Part shown: one piece after another, positions 34,601 to 44,634 of the stretch
How the letters are laid out: each line of letters begins with the position of its first letter
How positions within the stretch are numbered: the stretch's first letter is position 1
Assembly (NCBI RefSeq): GCF_014529535.1
Contig: NW_023503608.1
Coordinates: 9,288,501-9,352,500 of the forward strand
Length of the DNA stretch: 64,000 nt
DNA from: Bradysia coprophila
Lineage: Eukaryota; Arthropoda; Insecta; Diptera; Sciaridae
Direction: 5' to 3'
Made by a program: the position numbers and the translations under genes
Notes under the pieces: model-generated
Told to the model about the DNA's origin: nothing
Database searches by the model: none
Seen by the model: the letters and a program-made list of their open reading frames with translations, nothing else

Positions 34601-35702
34601 ATATAGAGCTCCGAATCCGAAATCATTTTAACTTTTCTCATATTTATGTATTGCAATGAATAATACGAGGGAAACCACTCTTTTTTATTGACGTTATTAA
34701 CATGATTGCTTGCAGGAGATAAACATGATTAACTAGTGATTAACATGATGACGAATCAATGATTAGCCAGCATTTAACCACGTGAATCGTCGCAAAACTA
34801 CAATTAATCACTGATTAACCGTGCGCATCCACATTAATCATGTTGCTGATTAACCATGTTAATCGCAATAGAGTGATTTCCTCCTCGGAATACTTATGTC
34901 AAATTTTTGATCTCGCCCAGCGAACGCTGGGTATTTTACTCATAAAAACGTGGTAGAATTTCTCAGATGTAAATTACACTTTAAAGTTTAAAGCCTATCT
35001 CGTATTATTTTATCACTTATCACTTATGTCAGTTTGTCAATCAATGCAAATATAATATTAAAACAATCTATTTCACTTTCTATATTAAATTGATGTGTTG
35101 ACTCTTTATTATTTGATTTTCAGAATGCCAATCCGACAGCGAATGTTCCGATGACGGAACTGGCGGCTCAAATAATCCGTCTGATTCAAAAACTAATTCG
35201 AAAAGTGGGTCATCGAAGTCACGCAGACGACGTACAGCTTTCACATCAGAACAATTATTAGAATTAGAACGAGAATTTCATGCCAAAAAGTACCTTAGTC
35301 TAACTGAAAGAAGTCAAATAGCAACTAGTCTAAAACTAAGTGAAGTACAAGTAAGATAAATTTGCGTTTTTCTAAATTTTGTAGGCTGCTCTAACCTTGC
35401 GAAATATTAAAATTTAGGTAAAAATATGGTTTCAAAATCGACGAGCCAAATGGAAACGTGTCAAAGCCGGCCTTACTACACACGGTCTGGGTCGATCTTC
35501 GTCCAATACCGGCACCAATAAGATTGTCGTGCCCATTCCGGTGCATGTGAATCGTTTTGCCGTTCGTTCGCAACACCAACATATGGAGAAAATGGGACTC
35601 AGTGGTCCGAAGCCAGATTTGCGTAAAGATCCGAAGGTGGAACTGAGCGGTTTCGAGAGATTTAATATGGTGGCACCGATGATGGAACAAAATCATTTCT
35701 AA
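22606..35702 (+). CDS. unpg: homeobox transcription factor unplugged / Gbx
   Basis: Exons 22606-23299, 35124-35350 and 35418-35702 (phases 1 and 0) give 401 residues. The homeodomain occupies ~264-323 ([20 protein letters not shown] ... [14 protein letters not shown], with W311 and N314), and the last intron falls between homeodomain positions 44 and 45, a site used by many homeobox genes. The segment after it ([40 protein letters not shown]) matches unplugged and vertebrate Gbx specifically. Near the N terminus [10 protein letters not shown] (22-31) is an eh1-like Groucho-binding motif, so repression is likely. Acidic stretches lie just before the first intron. Role by homology: nuclear DNA-binding factor patterning the brain and tracheal or neural lineages. 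The first intron is 11.8 kb and holds a hAT relic, LINEs, MITEs, foldbacks and palindromes. The start at 22606 is the first ATG in frame; one at 22621 is also possible. Confidence 0.93.
23385..23580 (+). mobile_element. family-A MITE, degraded copy
   Basis: AGATACGACTATTCATCTGT at the left, AAGTACAAGATTTGAAATCA in the middle and GCTAGCCGTCTTAAACAAGT at the right. Lies 85 bp into the first unplugged intron. Confidence 0.6.
23581..24010. other. AT-rich intronic stretch
   Basis: Contains the 138-codon plus-strand frame 23685-24101, which is Ile/Phe/Asn-rich and runs antisense into the LINE; treated as chance. Confidence 0.4.
24012..25197 (-). mobile_element. 5'-truncated LINE (CR1/Jockey-like reverse transcriptase)
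   Basis: The minus strand encodes reverse-transcriptase blocks from [15 protein letters not shown] onward: [25 protein letters not shown], the catalytic YADD ([10 protein letters not shown]) and [14 protein letters not shown] frameshift near 24480 moves the frame, after which the C-terminal part continues with [13 protein letters not shown], typical of CR1/Jockey-type ORF2 ends. The usual PQG is LQG here. The 5' end is lost near 25197. Inserted in the unplugged intron in the opposite orientation to the gene. Confidence 0.88.
25198..25674. other. intronic spacer, nothing recognised
   Basis: AT-rich; only short open frames. Confidence 0.4.
26620..26831. mobile_element. family-B MITE, copy 2 (212 bp), nested in the hAT
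   Basis: Perfect 25-bp ends beginning CAACGCACTGCTCCTAGCAT; flanked by CCTTACC at 26613-26619 and 26832-26838. The best-preserved copy of the family. Confidence 0.88.
26925..27145 (+). mobile_element. LINE 3' fragment
   Basis: Reads [20 protein letters not shown] and on to a stop, matching the typical end of CR1/Jockey-type ORF2, followed by a TTTGATTTGATT repeat tail. Truncated at its 5' side. Nested inside the hAT relic. Confidence 0.55.
27701..28034. other. intronic spacer, nothing recognised
   Basis: AT-rich, no repeats or coding pattern found. Confidence 0.4.
28035..28471. mobile_element. 437-bp foldback element, ~150-bp imperfect arms
   Basis: CTTTGCGAAAACGTCGACCA pairs with TGGTCGAAGTTTTCGCAAAG, and GAGAAAAATGCACTACACCG with its complement at 28331-28351. 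The inner arms pair best, the outer arms are diverged. No target duplication recognised. Confidence 0.75.
28472..30715. other. intronic, nothing recognised
   Basis: AT-rich; a CT-rich microsatellite lies at 29265-29290. Possible unplugged enhancers cannot be told from sequence alone. Confidence 0.4.
30716..31245. repeat. pair of direct repeats carrying GC-rich hairpins
   Basis: ATTACGACCCTCGCTTCGCT at ~30750 and ATTACGGCCCTCGCTTCGCT at ~31190, each inside a ~75-bp repeat of the same orientation. The second forms a hairpin GTGTGAATTACGGCC / GGCCGCAAACTTCACAC. Confidence 0.65.
31309..31640. repeat. mirror-symmetric array of ~20-bp palindromic units
   Basis: Nine units of the form TTGATAGTTGACTAACAA(C/A) are followed by nine units in the opposite orientation (TTGTTAGTCAACTATCAA). 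Many units are themselves near-palindromes (TTGATAGTTGACTATCAA), so the block is a palindrome of palindromes. The turn lies at ~31474. No recognisable transposon end flanks it. Confidence 0.92.
31641..33020. other. intronic; one family-C foldback end
   Basis: At 32160-32290 (TACCTAGGACCCGAAAAGTG, GTCTTTTTTAGCTTATTCGA, CTCGCCTTCGGCC) lies one end of family C; its likely partner is 34226-34315, which would make one element of ~2.1 kb enclosing the tandem array. The rest is AT-rich. Confidence 0.45.
33021..33803. mobile_element. 783-bp foldback element with internal tandem array
   Basis: Arms of ~125 bp: the left begins AATAGATTAAGATTAGGTCC and includes TAGGTGGAAGCACCGACATT and ATTATACAATGTCAAAAATG; the right is the complement, ending near 33803. 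Between them (33128-33655) a ~52-bp unit (TGGCCGTAGAACAAATTCCC, AAAATGTGTAAAAAATGGG) is repeated about ten times, with a higher-order period of 157 bp (33331 and 33488). Open frames across the array are by-products of the repeat. Confidence 0.85.
33804..35123. other. intronic; family-C end and a weak inverted-repeat element
   Basis: 34226-34315 (GCCTTCGGCGTCTGGAAACT, GACTTTTAGTCCTAGGTACG) is a family-C end. 34664-34887 has imperfect ends GAGGGAAACCACTC / GAGTGATTTCCTCCTC with GATTAACATGATT repeats inside. The unplugged acceptor lies at 35121-35123. Confidence 0.45.
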
Positions 35703-37825
35703 TTAAAAAAAGTTCTTGTAAATATATCTTTTTCAATTTCACAAAAAAAAAATCCCTAAATTTTTGTCCTGTGTAAAGATTTCATGAATTTTAAATTTTA
35801 ATGGAAAATTTTGCGGTTACTTTTTGTGAGGACCGACATTGAAGCAATAAAATAATTTTTATAAACTTAAATGCAAAGTCTTTACATCAACAAGAAACGA
35901 TGCTCGGCTCTTTAGTTTACATTTTTAACCTTTCACAGACAATAAGCATTCAGGGCTGACATTTCAATTACAATCTTTAACTCGCTTCCGGGAAAGCCGT
36001 GGATTTTGTAAACTTTGCATAGTGACAATAAAATCCAAAATTTGTCGAAACTGGAAGTCTTCAACCCAAATTATACAGTATTTTGAGGCGTGAGACTCTT
36101 ATTGAAGATTAAATTCGGGTTAAATAAAAGTCGGTGTTTTCAACCATTTAGCCATCAGTGTGTTACAAAATGTTCACTAAAGAAGAGTTGAGGAAGTACT
36201 TACACTATACTACAATACTTACACTTCCGCAATTGTGGTAAACGAGGCACTAAATGAGTGGCTTACAATTGATAGACACAAATTCTGTTTCTATGCTACC
36301 GTTATCACCATTGGCATCTTCTAGTTCTTTCGATTAGTGTACTTTCAACGCAGTGACTCAAAATCTTTTACTTCATTTGTTTTAGCGTATTTTAAAAGTT
36401 AGCATGATACATTTTTGTGAATTGTTCCGTACCCACATATTTTGCGTATTCTTATGCGCATCGACCTTCCCGAAAACCTTTGATCTTTCGAATGTTAAAC
36501 TATCAATTAGTGAAAATAAACAACAAATAAAAAAAAGAATCCGAAAAAGGGTTACGTTCCTGTACAATGACTTTAAAGTGTTCACATCTGGAACACATTC
36601 CGACAAACAAAAATGACATGGAAACGATTCACCACATTCGGCACTTAAAAATGATTAAAAATTGTTATGGTCCTTTGAACTTAAGTAATTTCGAATGATT
36701 TGATTAATTGATTTCGGTGACACATTAGTCTTTTTGTGTTCAATAATTTGTAGCTAATTTTATCTTTGAAAATTTGCCGACGATAACCCCCAGAGAAGGA
36801 AACATTGTAAAGTTGTTATTTTTGTTAATCTACACCGAAAAGTGCACTCTTCTTTGCATCTATGAAATTGTGTGATCCTCGTAAATAGCTCGGGCAAGCA
36901 ATGGGTATACACTGTGGGTAAAAGTAGATTAGGCTCACCTGATTACAAAATCTTCATTTTTAGAGCAAGTGACTGGAAAACTACTTCCCGTTGGATCCAT
37001 AATGTGGTAAATTTATACTCCGACAATTTGAGATTCTTATTTACAGACAGTATTTGCACGACAGGTTTTTTTTGAATTGACCGCACTTACTCAATTACGA
37101 CTTATACCAGTCAACAATAAGCTTTTATGGATAGATCGTGTTCGATTTCATTGTAAAGAAAAACAAAAACAAAATTGAAAATAGTAAATGTTCTACAGAC
37201 AACCATGCAGGCAATGAAAAGGAATCTACCATCAAAAATATGCATGTAATCAAAGTAACAATTTTCGAGTGAAACGTTCAAATGCATGCGCTGAATAATA
37301 ATTTTTTAATAATTTTATTTAATCAGCCAGCAAACAGCAAACATTAAATCACATTTCGTTCAAAATGTTCAACATGGTTCTATGTTTTAATATAAAATAT
37401 TTCCATTTGATCGATCGAAAGAATAAAATTTTATTTTAATTTGTTGGGCTTTGTTTTTGACCATAATACCGCACCGACCACTTCAGAGCCATGAAACGAG
37501 ATTCGTATCTTTGTCGCCTTTTCATATTGAATTGTAATAAACTAACAAGACATTTATATTATGCTCATAGTCAGTTATTTAGAATAATACAAGTGTTTTA
37601 ATTAGCGTCACCGCATCATGAAAATAGTTATACGTTCTGATTGTCGATCGATAGTCCGGAAGTAAATGAACTACGAGACAGGGCATATTTTATGGAATTT
37701 CATTGTTCTCTTTAGTTTCTAAGAAATATCACAGTGACAATGTTTTAAAGGAATTAAAAGTAGTGAGTCAGCTGTCTATACGAAAATTCGTGTTCGTCCA
37801 TGAAAAAACAAAAGTAAACAAATCA
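35703..37825. other. 3' flank of unplugged; nothing else recognised
   Basis: AT-rich spacer. An ATCTTTTACTTCATTTGTTT motif at ~36361 recurs near 32112, 41381 and 43698 and may be a worn end of family A. Open frames at 36382-36616 and 36872-37075 look like chance. Confidence 0.4.
35846..35851 (+). terminator. polyadenylation signal of unplugged
   Basis: AATAAA 144 bp after the stop codon, followed by T-rich sequence. Confidence 0.6.
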
Positions 37826-37968
37826 CCAAAATAGTACATTTCGTATGTAATACTACTACTACTAAGTCTTTTTTAGCGCGCGAGAGGTGTCCAGATGCCG
37901 GAGAAGAGGTCTGGAATCGAATACGATAAAAAAAGACTTTTAGTCCGTGGTACGAATAATATTTTTCA
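37826..37968. repeat. family-C foldback, both ends together
   Basis: AATAGTACATTTCGTATG ... AAGTCTTTTTTAGCGCGCGA faces ATAAAAAAAGACTTTTAGTC ... GGTACGAATAATATT, so the two ends of the family sit back to back around a ~50-bp loop. Confidence 0.65.
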
Positions 37969-37978
37969 TCCGACGGGT

Positions 37979-38073
37979 CCTACAATCGCTAAAACGAACT
38001 GGTGTGAAATGGGACCAGCTGGTGCAAAATAACGTATGCACACTGCACACCAGTTCGTTTTAGTGATTGTAGG
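37979..38073. repeat. 95-bp hairpin element
   Basis: CCTACAATCGCTAAAACGAA pairs with TTCGTTTTAGTGATTGTAGG; arms 28 bp with one mismatch, loop ~39 bp. It follows the family-C foldback directly, and TTTTTCAT / ATGAAAAA lies just outside, so the two may be one compound element. Confidence 0.75.
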
Positions 38074-38183
38074 TATGAAAAAATCATTATCTTAGCCATT
38101 GAGGTAATTTGACCATTTTTCACGGTAAGAAAGTAAATTTTTCTCACCTGAACTTTCCGTTCTTTTTTTAGTGAACCCCGTAT

Positions 38184-38654
38184 TTGAGTAGACAAAATAA
38201 TAATTTTCGCGCCACATACATGAAACATTGTCATACTTACTTAATGCTTAATACGCATATTTCCTGGCAACTCAGTCAGTGTTTACATTATTATATTAAT
38301 CGTCATTGGACGATAGTATGGACATATCAACGGAAAAGAGATATCGCAAAAGCAATGATTCCGATCACAAGAATGTATCCCAAACCGACACAGTTCCAGA
38401 GGGCGCAACGAGTGAAAATGGAACGAACGAAACGATGGTCGAGTGGCGATAAGATAAGAATAGCTGCGCGTAATGAACGAAAATCAACCTTCTACAAAGT
38501 TAATACAACGGCAACGCTAAACAAATTGTATTGGAACCGAGACGGCAACGCAGCACGCAATATAATGCAGTTGGGTCTGTGCGAATACAATGATTGTCTC
38601 CCCATTGAATTCAACAGACACGAGGCATTCCAGCGACCCAAAAAGAATGATTAA
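38184..38654 (+). pseudogene. possible Fanzor/TnpB-like C-terminal fragment
   Basis: The last ~50 codons read YWNRDGNAARNIMQLG and end with a Pro/Arg/Lys-rich tail (FQRPKKND). NRDxNAARNI is the form of the RuvC-III motif of TnpB and of its eukaryotic relatives, the Fanzor proteins, found in insect transposons. No RuvC-I or RuvC-II motif or zinc-finger cysteine pairs are visible upstream in this frame; another frame is open from an ATG at 38320 for 44 codons, so the fragment is probably frameshifted. Assignment rests on one motif. Confidence 0.35.
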
Positions 38655-39105
38655 CTACGATAAAGAACACCGTGTTCTTCTTGTTCTACGGGGCAGAAAT
38701 GGCCGTACACGAGGCCGAGAAACACAATATACATAAGCGACTTTCATATAAACGTTGACGATTCACAATTTTTCTAAATTCGAGTTGCTAAACAATTTAT
38801 GATTGCTTAACAGTACCACCATTGCCATTTGATAAACTCTTGACGGAACCGAAATTGCAATTAGAACTGCCATAGCACTGTGCTTTGAAACTGCTGAACA
38901 ACCATCACTTTATATGTTATCGACATTGACAATAGGACTAAGCGACGAGCTCCGGGTAGTGGTCGTTAATATACTGATATACATGCTAAAATTAATGAAG
39001 TAGTAGATTTTGTAGCGTACAATTTTACCTACCGTACATTGGCTTTTGGCAGAGAGCAAAACGTTTTTCAAGTCATAACATTAAAAAAGAATCTTCAGAA
39101 CAAAA
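38655..39105. other. spacer between the RuvC-like fragment and the DM4/12 gene
   Basis: AT-rich; nothing recognised. Confidence 0.4.
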
Positions 39106-39111
39106 CTTTAT
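39106..39111 (-). terminator. polyadenylation signal of the DM4/12 gene
   Basis: AATAAA on the minus strand, 2 nt beyond the TGA stop. Confidence 0.65.
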
Positions 39112-39113
39112 TA

Positions 39114-40271
39114 TCATATTATTTGCGAAACAAATTCAAAAATACTTTTCGGACATGCTTTACTATACGAAGCACAACTTCCTGTTTTTCCGTTGGCCTC
39201 AGCTCGATAGTATTTTTTCGGAAGTTTCTCGTCTTTTGAAGCAGATGGCCTGAGAAAATATTAATTCAAATTTGTGATTTTTTCGTTATTACAATATTAA
39301 CAATGAATTTTGTAGTCGGATAGCTCAAATTTTTTTTTTCTTTCAAATAATTGCCACAATATTAACACTTACAAGAACAGTACATCGATAACGCTTCCAA
39401 TTACCCCATTGTTATAGCCAAAAGATGCTACAGATGTTTCACAGATAGCCTTTAACAGACAATCATTTCCGCTGAGACCTGAACTAAAAACGTTATTTAC
39501 GTAAAAAACCAATATTAAACTGTGTTCTCGTGGCTACCTTTGCATCTTTGTTTCTAGCATTTTATAAAAACGCCTACGCGACATAAAATAATTGTTTAGC
39601 AAGGAACGAATTTTCTTAGAATTCTTTTTTGATTTTCCCTCTTTCATCTTATTTTTCGAAGACTTTCCCTCGTTCCCTTTGAATGTTGATGTGTTTGCCG
39701 AATTTGTGTTATCATTTTCACTGTGAACACGTTTCCCTACGTTGTCGTCACTGAATTTTCGGTATGCCGGAGGTAGTTCGATTCTATTTTTTGATCCAGC
39801 ATTGACTCCTGGCTCGTCAATCTACAGATAGAAACAAATTGAATTTTCATTTTGATTAAGCTGCTGCAGCTGATCAATTTACGTAAGCAAACGGAATCGG
39901 TATAAGTCCATTGACATAGTCGAATGAGGGATAGTAGAAATTTGCCGAAAAGACAAAAGCACAGAATGCATTATTATTTGCTGGCAGATCCAACGGCAAC
40001 GAGAGCAGAACATCGAGCTAAAAAGAGATATTCAAAGAGCTGTTTGCGGTACATCAATGTACATCGAAATCAAACACCTTTCATAAATAATGTCCACAAA
40101 ATCGTTGCTACTTACCGCGTAACCACCGTAGAACGTAAAATATAAAGTTCTCTTCTGTCGATGACTCCTAGTTTCATTCAAAACTTCGGATAATTTTGTG
40201 TTGCATTCAATAAAATGCATTTGAATCACACACAAAACCAATATTTTATTTGAAAATGCTCTACGTAACAT
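39114..40271 (-). CDS. secreted DM4/12-domain protein (273 aa, five exons)
   Basis: Five small exons, 40271-40116, 40017-39883, 39821-39538, 39483-39373 and 39249-39114, with phases 0, 0, 2, 2, all with GT-AG introns, give 273 residues without a stop. Residues 1-23 form a signal peptide (ILVLCVIQMHFIEC). A basic HRQKR follows, then TLYFTFYGGYALDVLLSLPL as in the start of DM4/12 proteins, a long polar Lys/Asn/Ser insert (residues ~115-170), and the DM4/12 core SRRRFYKMLE ... GLSGNDCLLKAICE with C200 and C206, ending with KYYRAEANGK and C254/C261. DM4/12 is an insect-expanded family of small secreted proteins of unknown biochemical role with four conserved cysteines; all four are here. The polar insert is unusual for the family. 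Only the first exon forms part of a long open frame, so ORF-only annotation would miss the gene. An AATAAA lies directly after the stop. Confidence 0.85.
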
Positions 40272-43200
40272 TTGTTAGGTTAAAACTTACCACTCGGAAT
40301 GATATGACCGTTTTCGTTCTTCTGACAACATTATCTGAAGAACGGTTAACTCATTTTCTGTTTGCGCATCAAATTTGTTCGCTAAATGTTATCTATTTGA
40401 GTTCTAGCCTAAACGTTCCTTTGTTCCGTACGTTAGCGTAGTCCAGTCTGTTTGTGCAATGGAATTTCAAAGCTTGAATGAAACTTTATCATTTCATTTC
40501 ATTTCTCTAACCATTTTGCAACATATGTCACGTTAGCCAGAGCTAATCATTCATTCTCGTTGTCATTGTTGATAACAGACGATATAGTCGTTCGTGAAGG
40601 ATGAGTAGGGATCGTAAGCTTCATTGAAATGAACGCTCTCGAAATCAAACCTTTTTTATAATGCCGTTATGGAGATCAGTCTTCGAAAACCAAAAACATT
40701 GGCGAAATCCCGAAATTAGTTTCAGTATTTCATCTAATTAGGTGTCGAAAACCAGACAAACATTTATGTCACTATACCAACTAGCACTGATTAACAACTT
40801 TCCGTTACCATATTTTTTCAGTGTTAATTGAACAATAATGGACAACTATTTTATGGTATAGTTAGTAGTTACATATTTCGCTCGATTAGTGGTTTGGTCA
40901 TACAGTAGGTACCACTCATCTCTATATGTTGTTTATTGACTGTTCAAAAATATTCTAAAAATTTTCTGAGAGTACGATGTAGAATGATTGTAATATTTTT
41001 GTGTCTCTCCATACATATGGATGGCATTGCTTTTAATTTTTAATAAGTTGTATCAGCGCACTTCAAGCGTGATTGGTACTTTAAATAGAGTACTGAAACG
41101 GAACAGTGTATCAAACAAATTTTGGCACTGAAAAATTCAACTTGTCCATCACACGTCACTGAGAAACAAAATGAGATGAAACAACAACGTAGTCCTGTAA
41201 AATTCCACTCGTAGTTTTTTTGCGTTTTAGAAAATCGAATTGTACAAAAAGAAATGAACCAATGTGTGCTATTGCTTCTCATATAATAACGTTTCAAAAA
41301 CAGCACATAACCAGTGTAATTGCTTCATTAACTGAATCTACTATTTCTATTGACAATGTATATTGAACAGATCAGAATCTTTTACTTCATTGTTGTGGTT
41401 TTTTCGAAAAAAAGATTAAATGACCGTCTCTTCTCTATCTTGTCTCTGTTAAATTAAATAAGAGATCAAAAATTTACTAGAGACCGTCTGGCTCGCAGAT
41501 TTTTCATAAGCATATCTTGCACTTTAGAAAAATGAAGATAACAAAATATTCAACGGTATAGAAATGGCACACATTTCTAACAAAACGAAATTTTAGAAAT
41601 TCATGTTCACGCAGCTGACACTTAACAGTTAAAGTATTGCACGGTCATAATCAACACAACCAGATTCTCATAAACAGCATAAAATTATCCCTCTTATAAA
41701 GCCAAGCACCGAATCAAATTGTTTTCCGATTTCACGCGCCAAATTTTGACTTTCTGAAATATTATCAGCAAAAAAAATGTTGCATTATTCTCTGTCGCAG
41801 GCAAACAATTATTATTTTCTTCACATTACCATTCCAGGTGTCTCACGCCCTATTAAAAATTCCCTTTTATTATTAATTGCTGTTTTTGTGATCGCCTATT
41901 ACTCATAGCTCTAATCGTTCGTGTGTATAATATTTTGTCGCCCTTCATGTCCCTTATGCCATTTTTCTGTGTATGGATTGGAGTGACACATAAAATACAA
42001 TGTGTGACTCTGACTATGTGCGTTCGTTCAAAGTCACAGGGAATAATCTGGTGTTACGAGCCTTTTTTCGTTCCTAATTTATTAAATGAACATCGAACAT
42101 ACATGGGTTATATATTCAGGATGCTATTGTTGTTTCGTTATGAAACTGTAATGTTTAGTGACACGCCCACAAATTATTTTGAATAAATTTTTGAGGATGA
42201 AATTGTGTTCAGGGAAATCTTTCATAAAATTACAATAAACGTTCAGTTTGTTCATTTTTTTGTTTGTTCCAAGAGCATATGCAATACAATTATCATTTTA
42301 GAGGGTATTCGTCCTCGATATTTTACAACACATCGTACATTACAGTCTGATTATAATCGTCAAAGTATTGAACTGAAAAAGCATGAATTCAAGTTTAAAA
42401 AAAACGACAAATAGGTTGGATCAATTAAATAAACGCTCAATCATGTAGGTAACAAATGTATACCAGCTTATCTTGGTATCATATTTTTGATATAATAATC
42501 CAATTTGAACAATTTATCCGGTTCATTTTCGAAGTGCTAAAAGGCGTGCATAATGATCCTTTATCTGATTAAAATAAGATCTTGTAAATTGATGTAAAGC
42601 TGGCATGATCGTCACTCATCAACCCACAGTATTAGTAAGAATATTTTACCATTTTGACAATAGGAAGATGATTTGCTGAAATTCAATTAAAAAATAACAC
42701 TCCATTTGAGGTGTGATCTCATATTGTTATTGGATAATGGTAAACTTTTCAGTCTTCTTTTTCTATTCGATTTTTGTTTTGTATTGTTGTAAAGAGCAAT
42801 CTATTAATTTGTTAGTTGATTTGGAAATAATAATTCTTGACTAATTGGTTGTTTTGCTAACAACATTCCAGAAATATTTTTTACAGAGGCAACTAACCCA
42901 TCACGTCGTTTAACGATTCAAAAGATAATGAGTTGTTAAATTCACGGTTGTGGGAAGACAATCAAATCTTTGAAAATTATATAAGCAGACATAGTATTTA
43001 GCAACTATTACAAAGAGTTTTCTTCAATACCACAACCTGTTTTGAAGTGGAAGGATATGTTTTAAACACTTTGAAGTAATAGATTTAATGATTGGTTGAA
43101 ATTACGCGAAAAAATTGCTTCTGAGCGAACTTAACTGAGTTTTGTCAGTAGTTAGATAACGAGATAATTCGATCGAATAATAAACAGTTTTGTTGTTTGT

Positions 43201-43453
43201 GTGGATCATCTGAAAAACAGCTGATGCAAATTCATGATGAAATTTCACTGTTTCTGACTGTATGTCTTAAGAAATACATTTTATGTGAAAATTCGAAAAA
43301 ATTAGTTGCAATAATTTGAAGAATCTTTCGAACTGTAGGTTTTATCTTTATTGCTACCATTCATCATTAAACTAAAACAGCTTGAGCATAAAAAAATGTT
43401 TGTCATACGATGTAATTTACAGTGTAGTTTACGAAAATTGAATTGATACAATC
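40272..43453. other. long intergenic stretch, nothing recognised
   Basis: AT-rich with only short open frames (for example 41923-42186). A worn GTTGATAACAGACGATATAG near 40567 may be a family-A remnant. Confidence 0.4.
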
Positions 43454-43652
43454 TAAACCTGTTACAGACGACTGTCATCTGTTATCGACAACGACAGCAA
43501 TAATAAACGACAAGTTCTGACTAATTAGGTCTTATATGGCGAAAAACATGTTTAAAACAAATGAAGTGAAAAACTCTAAAGTCAATCTATGCAAATCTTC
43601 GATCAAATATAGTGATAGACAACTTTTTATATGTTTGCCGTCTGTGACAGGT
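43454..43652 (+). mobile_element. family-A MITE, ~199-bp deleted copy
   Basis: Ends ACCTGTTACAGACG and CGTCTGTGACAGGT are the clearest inverted repeat in the family. TAA is present on both sides (TAA|ACCTGT and ACAGGT|TAA), suggesting a 3-bp duplication. Contains CTGTTATCGACAACGACAGC. Confidence 0.75.
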
Positions 43653-44453
43653 TAATAGGTCAGTCATTGTATGATCTATTCAGATGGATCCATCCAAAAT
43701 CTTTTACTTCATTATTTTGAACTTATATTTTGGAAAGGTGGTAAATTAGACCTTCGTAATAAGGTTAAGACAATACATTCATACCAAAAATTACAGAAAA
43801 TGTTAAACGAAAACCAAAACCAAAAAAATCGAATTGTCGTCCAATGACTTGAACACATTTTTCCATATTATTTATTCATATCGAAGAAGGGGAGAGGGGA
43901 CAATAATTTTGATTGAAGTCGTTTAGAATCAATTACGTTAACAAATGCGCTCTAATTCGATTGTCGTGTTATTTTGAGAGGCGGAACGCACATTATAGTA
44001 TATATATGTAGACGAGCAACGGTTTAACTCTTAGGAATATATGTTACATTATACGACAGGGTACTTGCTGTGTGTATAATGGGGGTATCTCTTCGGTAAA
44101 CGAATATTGTATACACACACTCGGTCTGCATTTCAAAATTAATTTTCATAAATAGAAAAGAGCCAGAATGGAAAATCAAATCGAAAGCTTAAATTTACAT
44201 TAAACATGGTTTCTCATACACTCTTGATAATAAAATCGCATTTTCGCTTTATTTATTTGGTGTATTACGTCGTATATATACGGCTTTAGTAGGAAATGTA
44301 TTATACATTTATGGAGACAGACATTCGAAACTTACACGCGGATGATGTTGATGATGATGATGATTATTATGATAATGTATACAAGAGCTCCATTAAGGGT
44401 TACTTAATTTTATTCATTCAAATTTGGGTTTTTGAACAATAATAGTAGATTAT
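43653..44453. other. intergenic; GAT microsatellite
   Basis: Short GATGATGTTGATGATGATGA run at 44341-44375; nothing else recognised. Confidence 0.45.
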
Positions 44454-44634
44454 TCACCTCTGTCCACATGTTTATTTAGACACTTGGGGAGTTATTGCAT
44501 GAGCCGAAGGCGAATGGTATAACCCCAAGTGTCTAAATAAACATTTGGACAGAGGTGAATACGCTATTTTATCTACCGACGGCGAAATAATAGCACTTTT
44601 TCACTGCTATTATTTCACCTAGGTAGATAAAATA
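44454..44634. repeat. two abutting hairpins
   Basis: Hairpin 1 (44454-44563): TTCACCTCTGTCCACATGTT pairs with AACATTTGGACAGAGGTGAA, inner arms TATTTAGACACTTGGGG / CCCCAAGTGTCTAAATA. Hairpin 2 (44571-44634): TATTTTATCTACCGACGGCG pairs with CACCTAGGTAGATAAAATA; inner arms GAAATAATAGCA / TGCTATTATTTC. Compound foldback of the type also seen at 14.15 and 37.9 kb. Confidence 0.8.
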
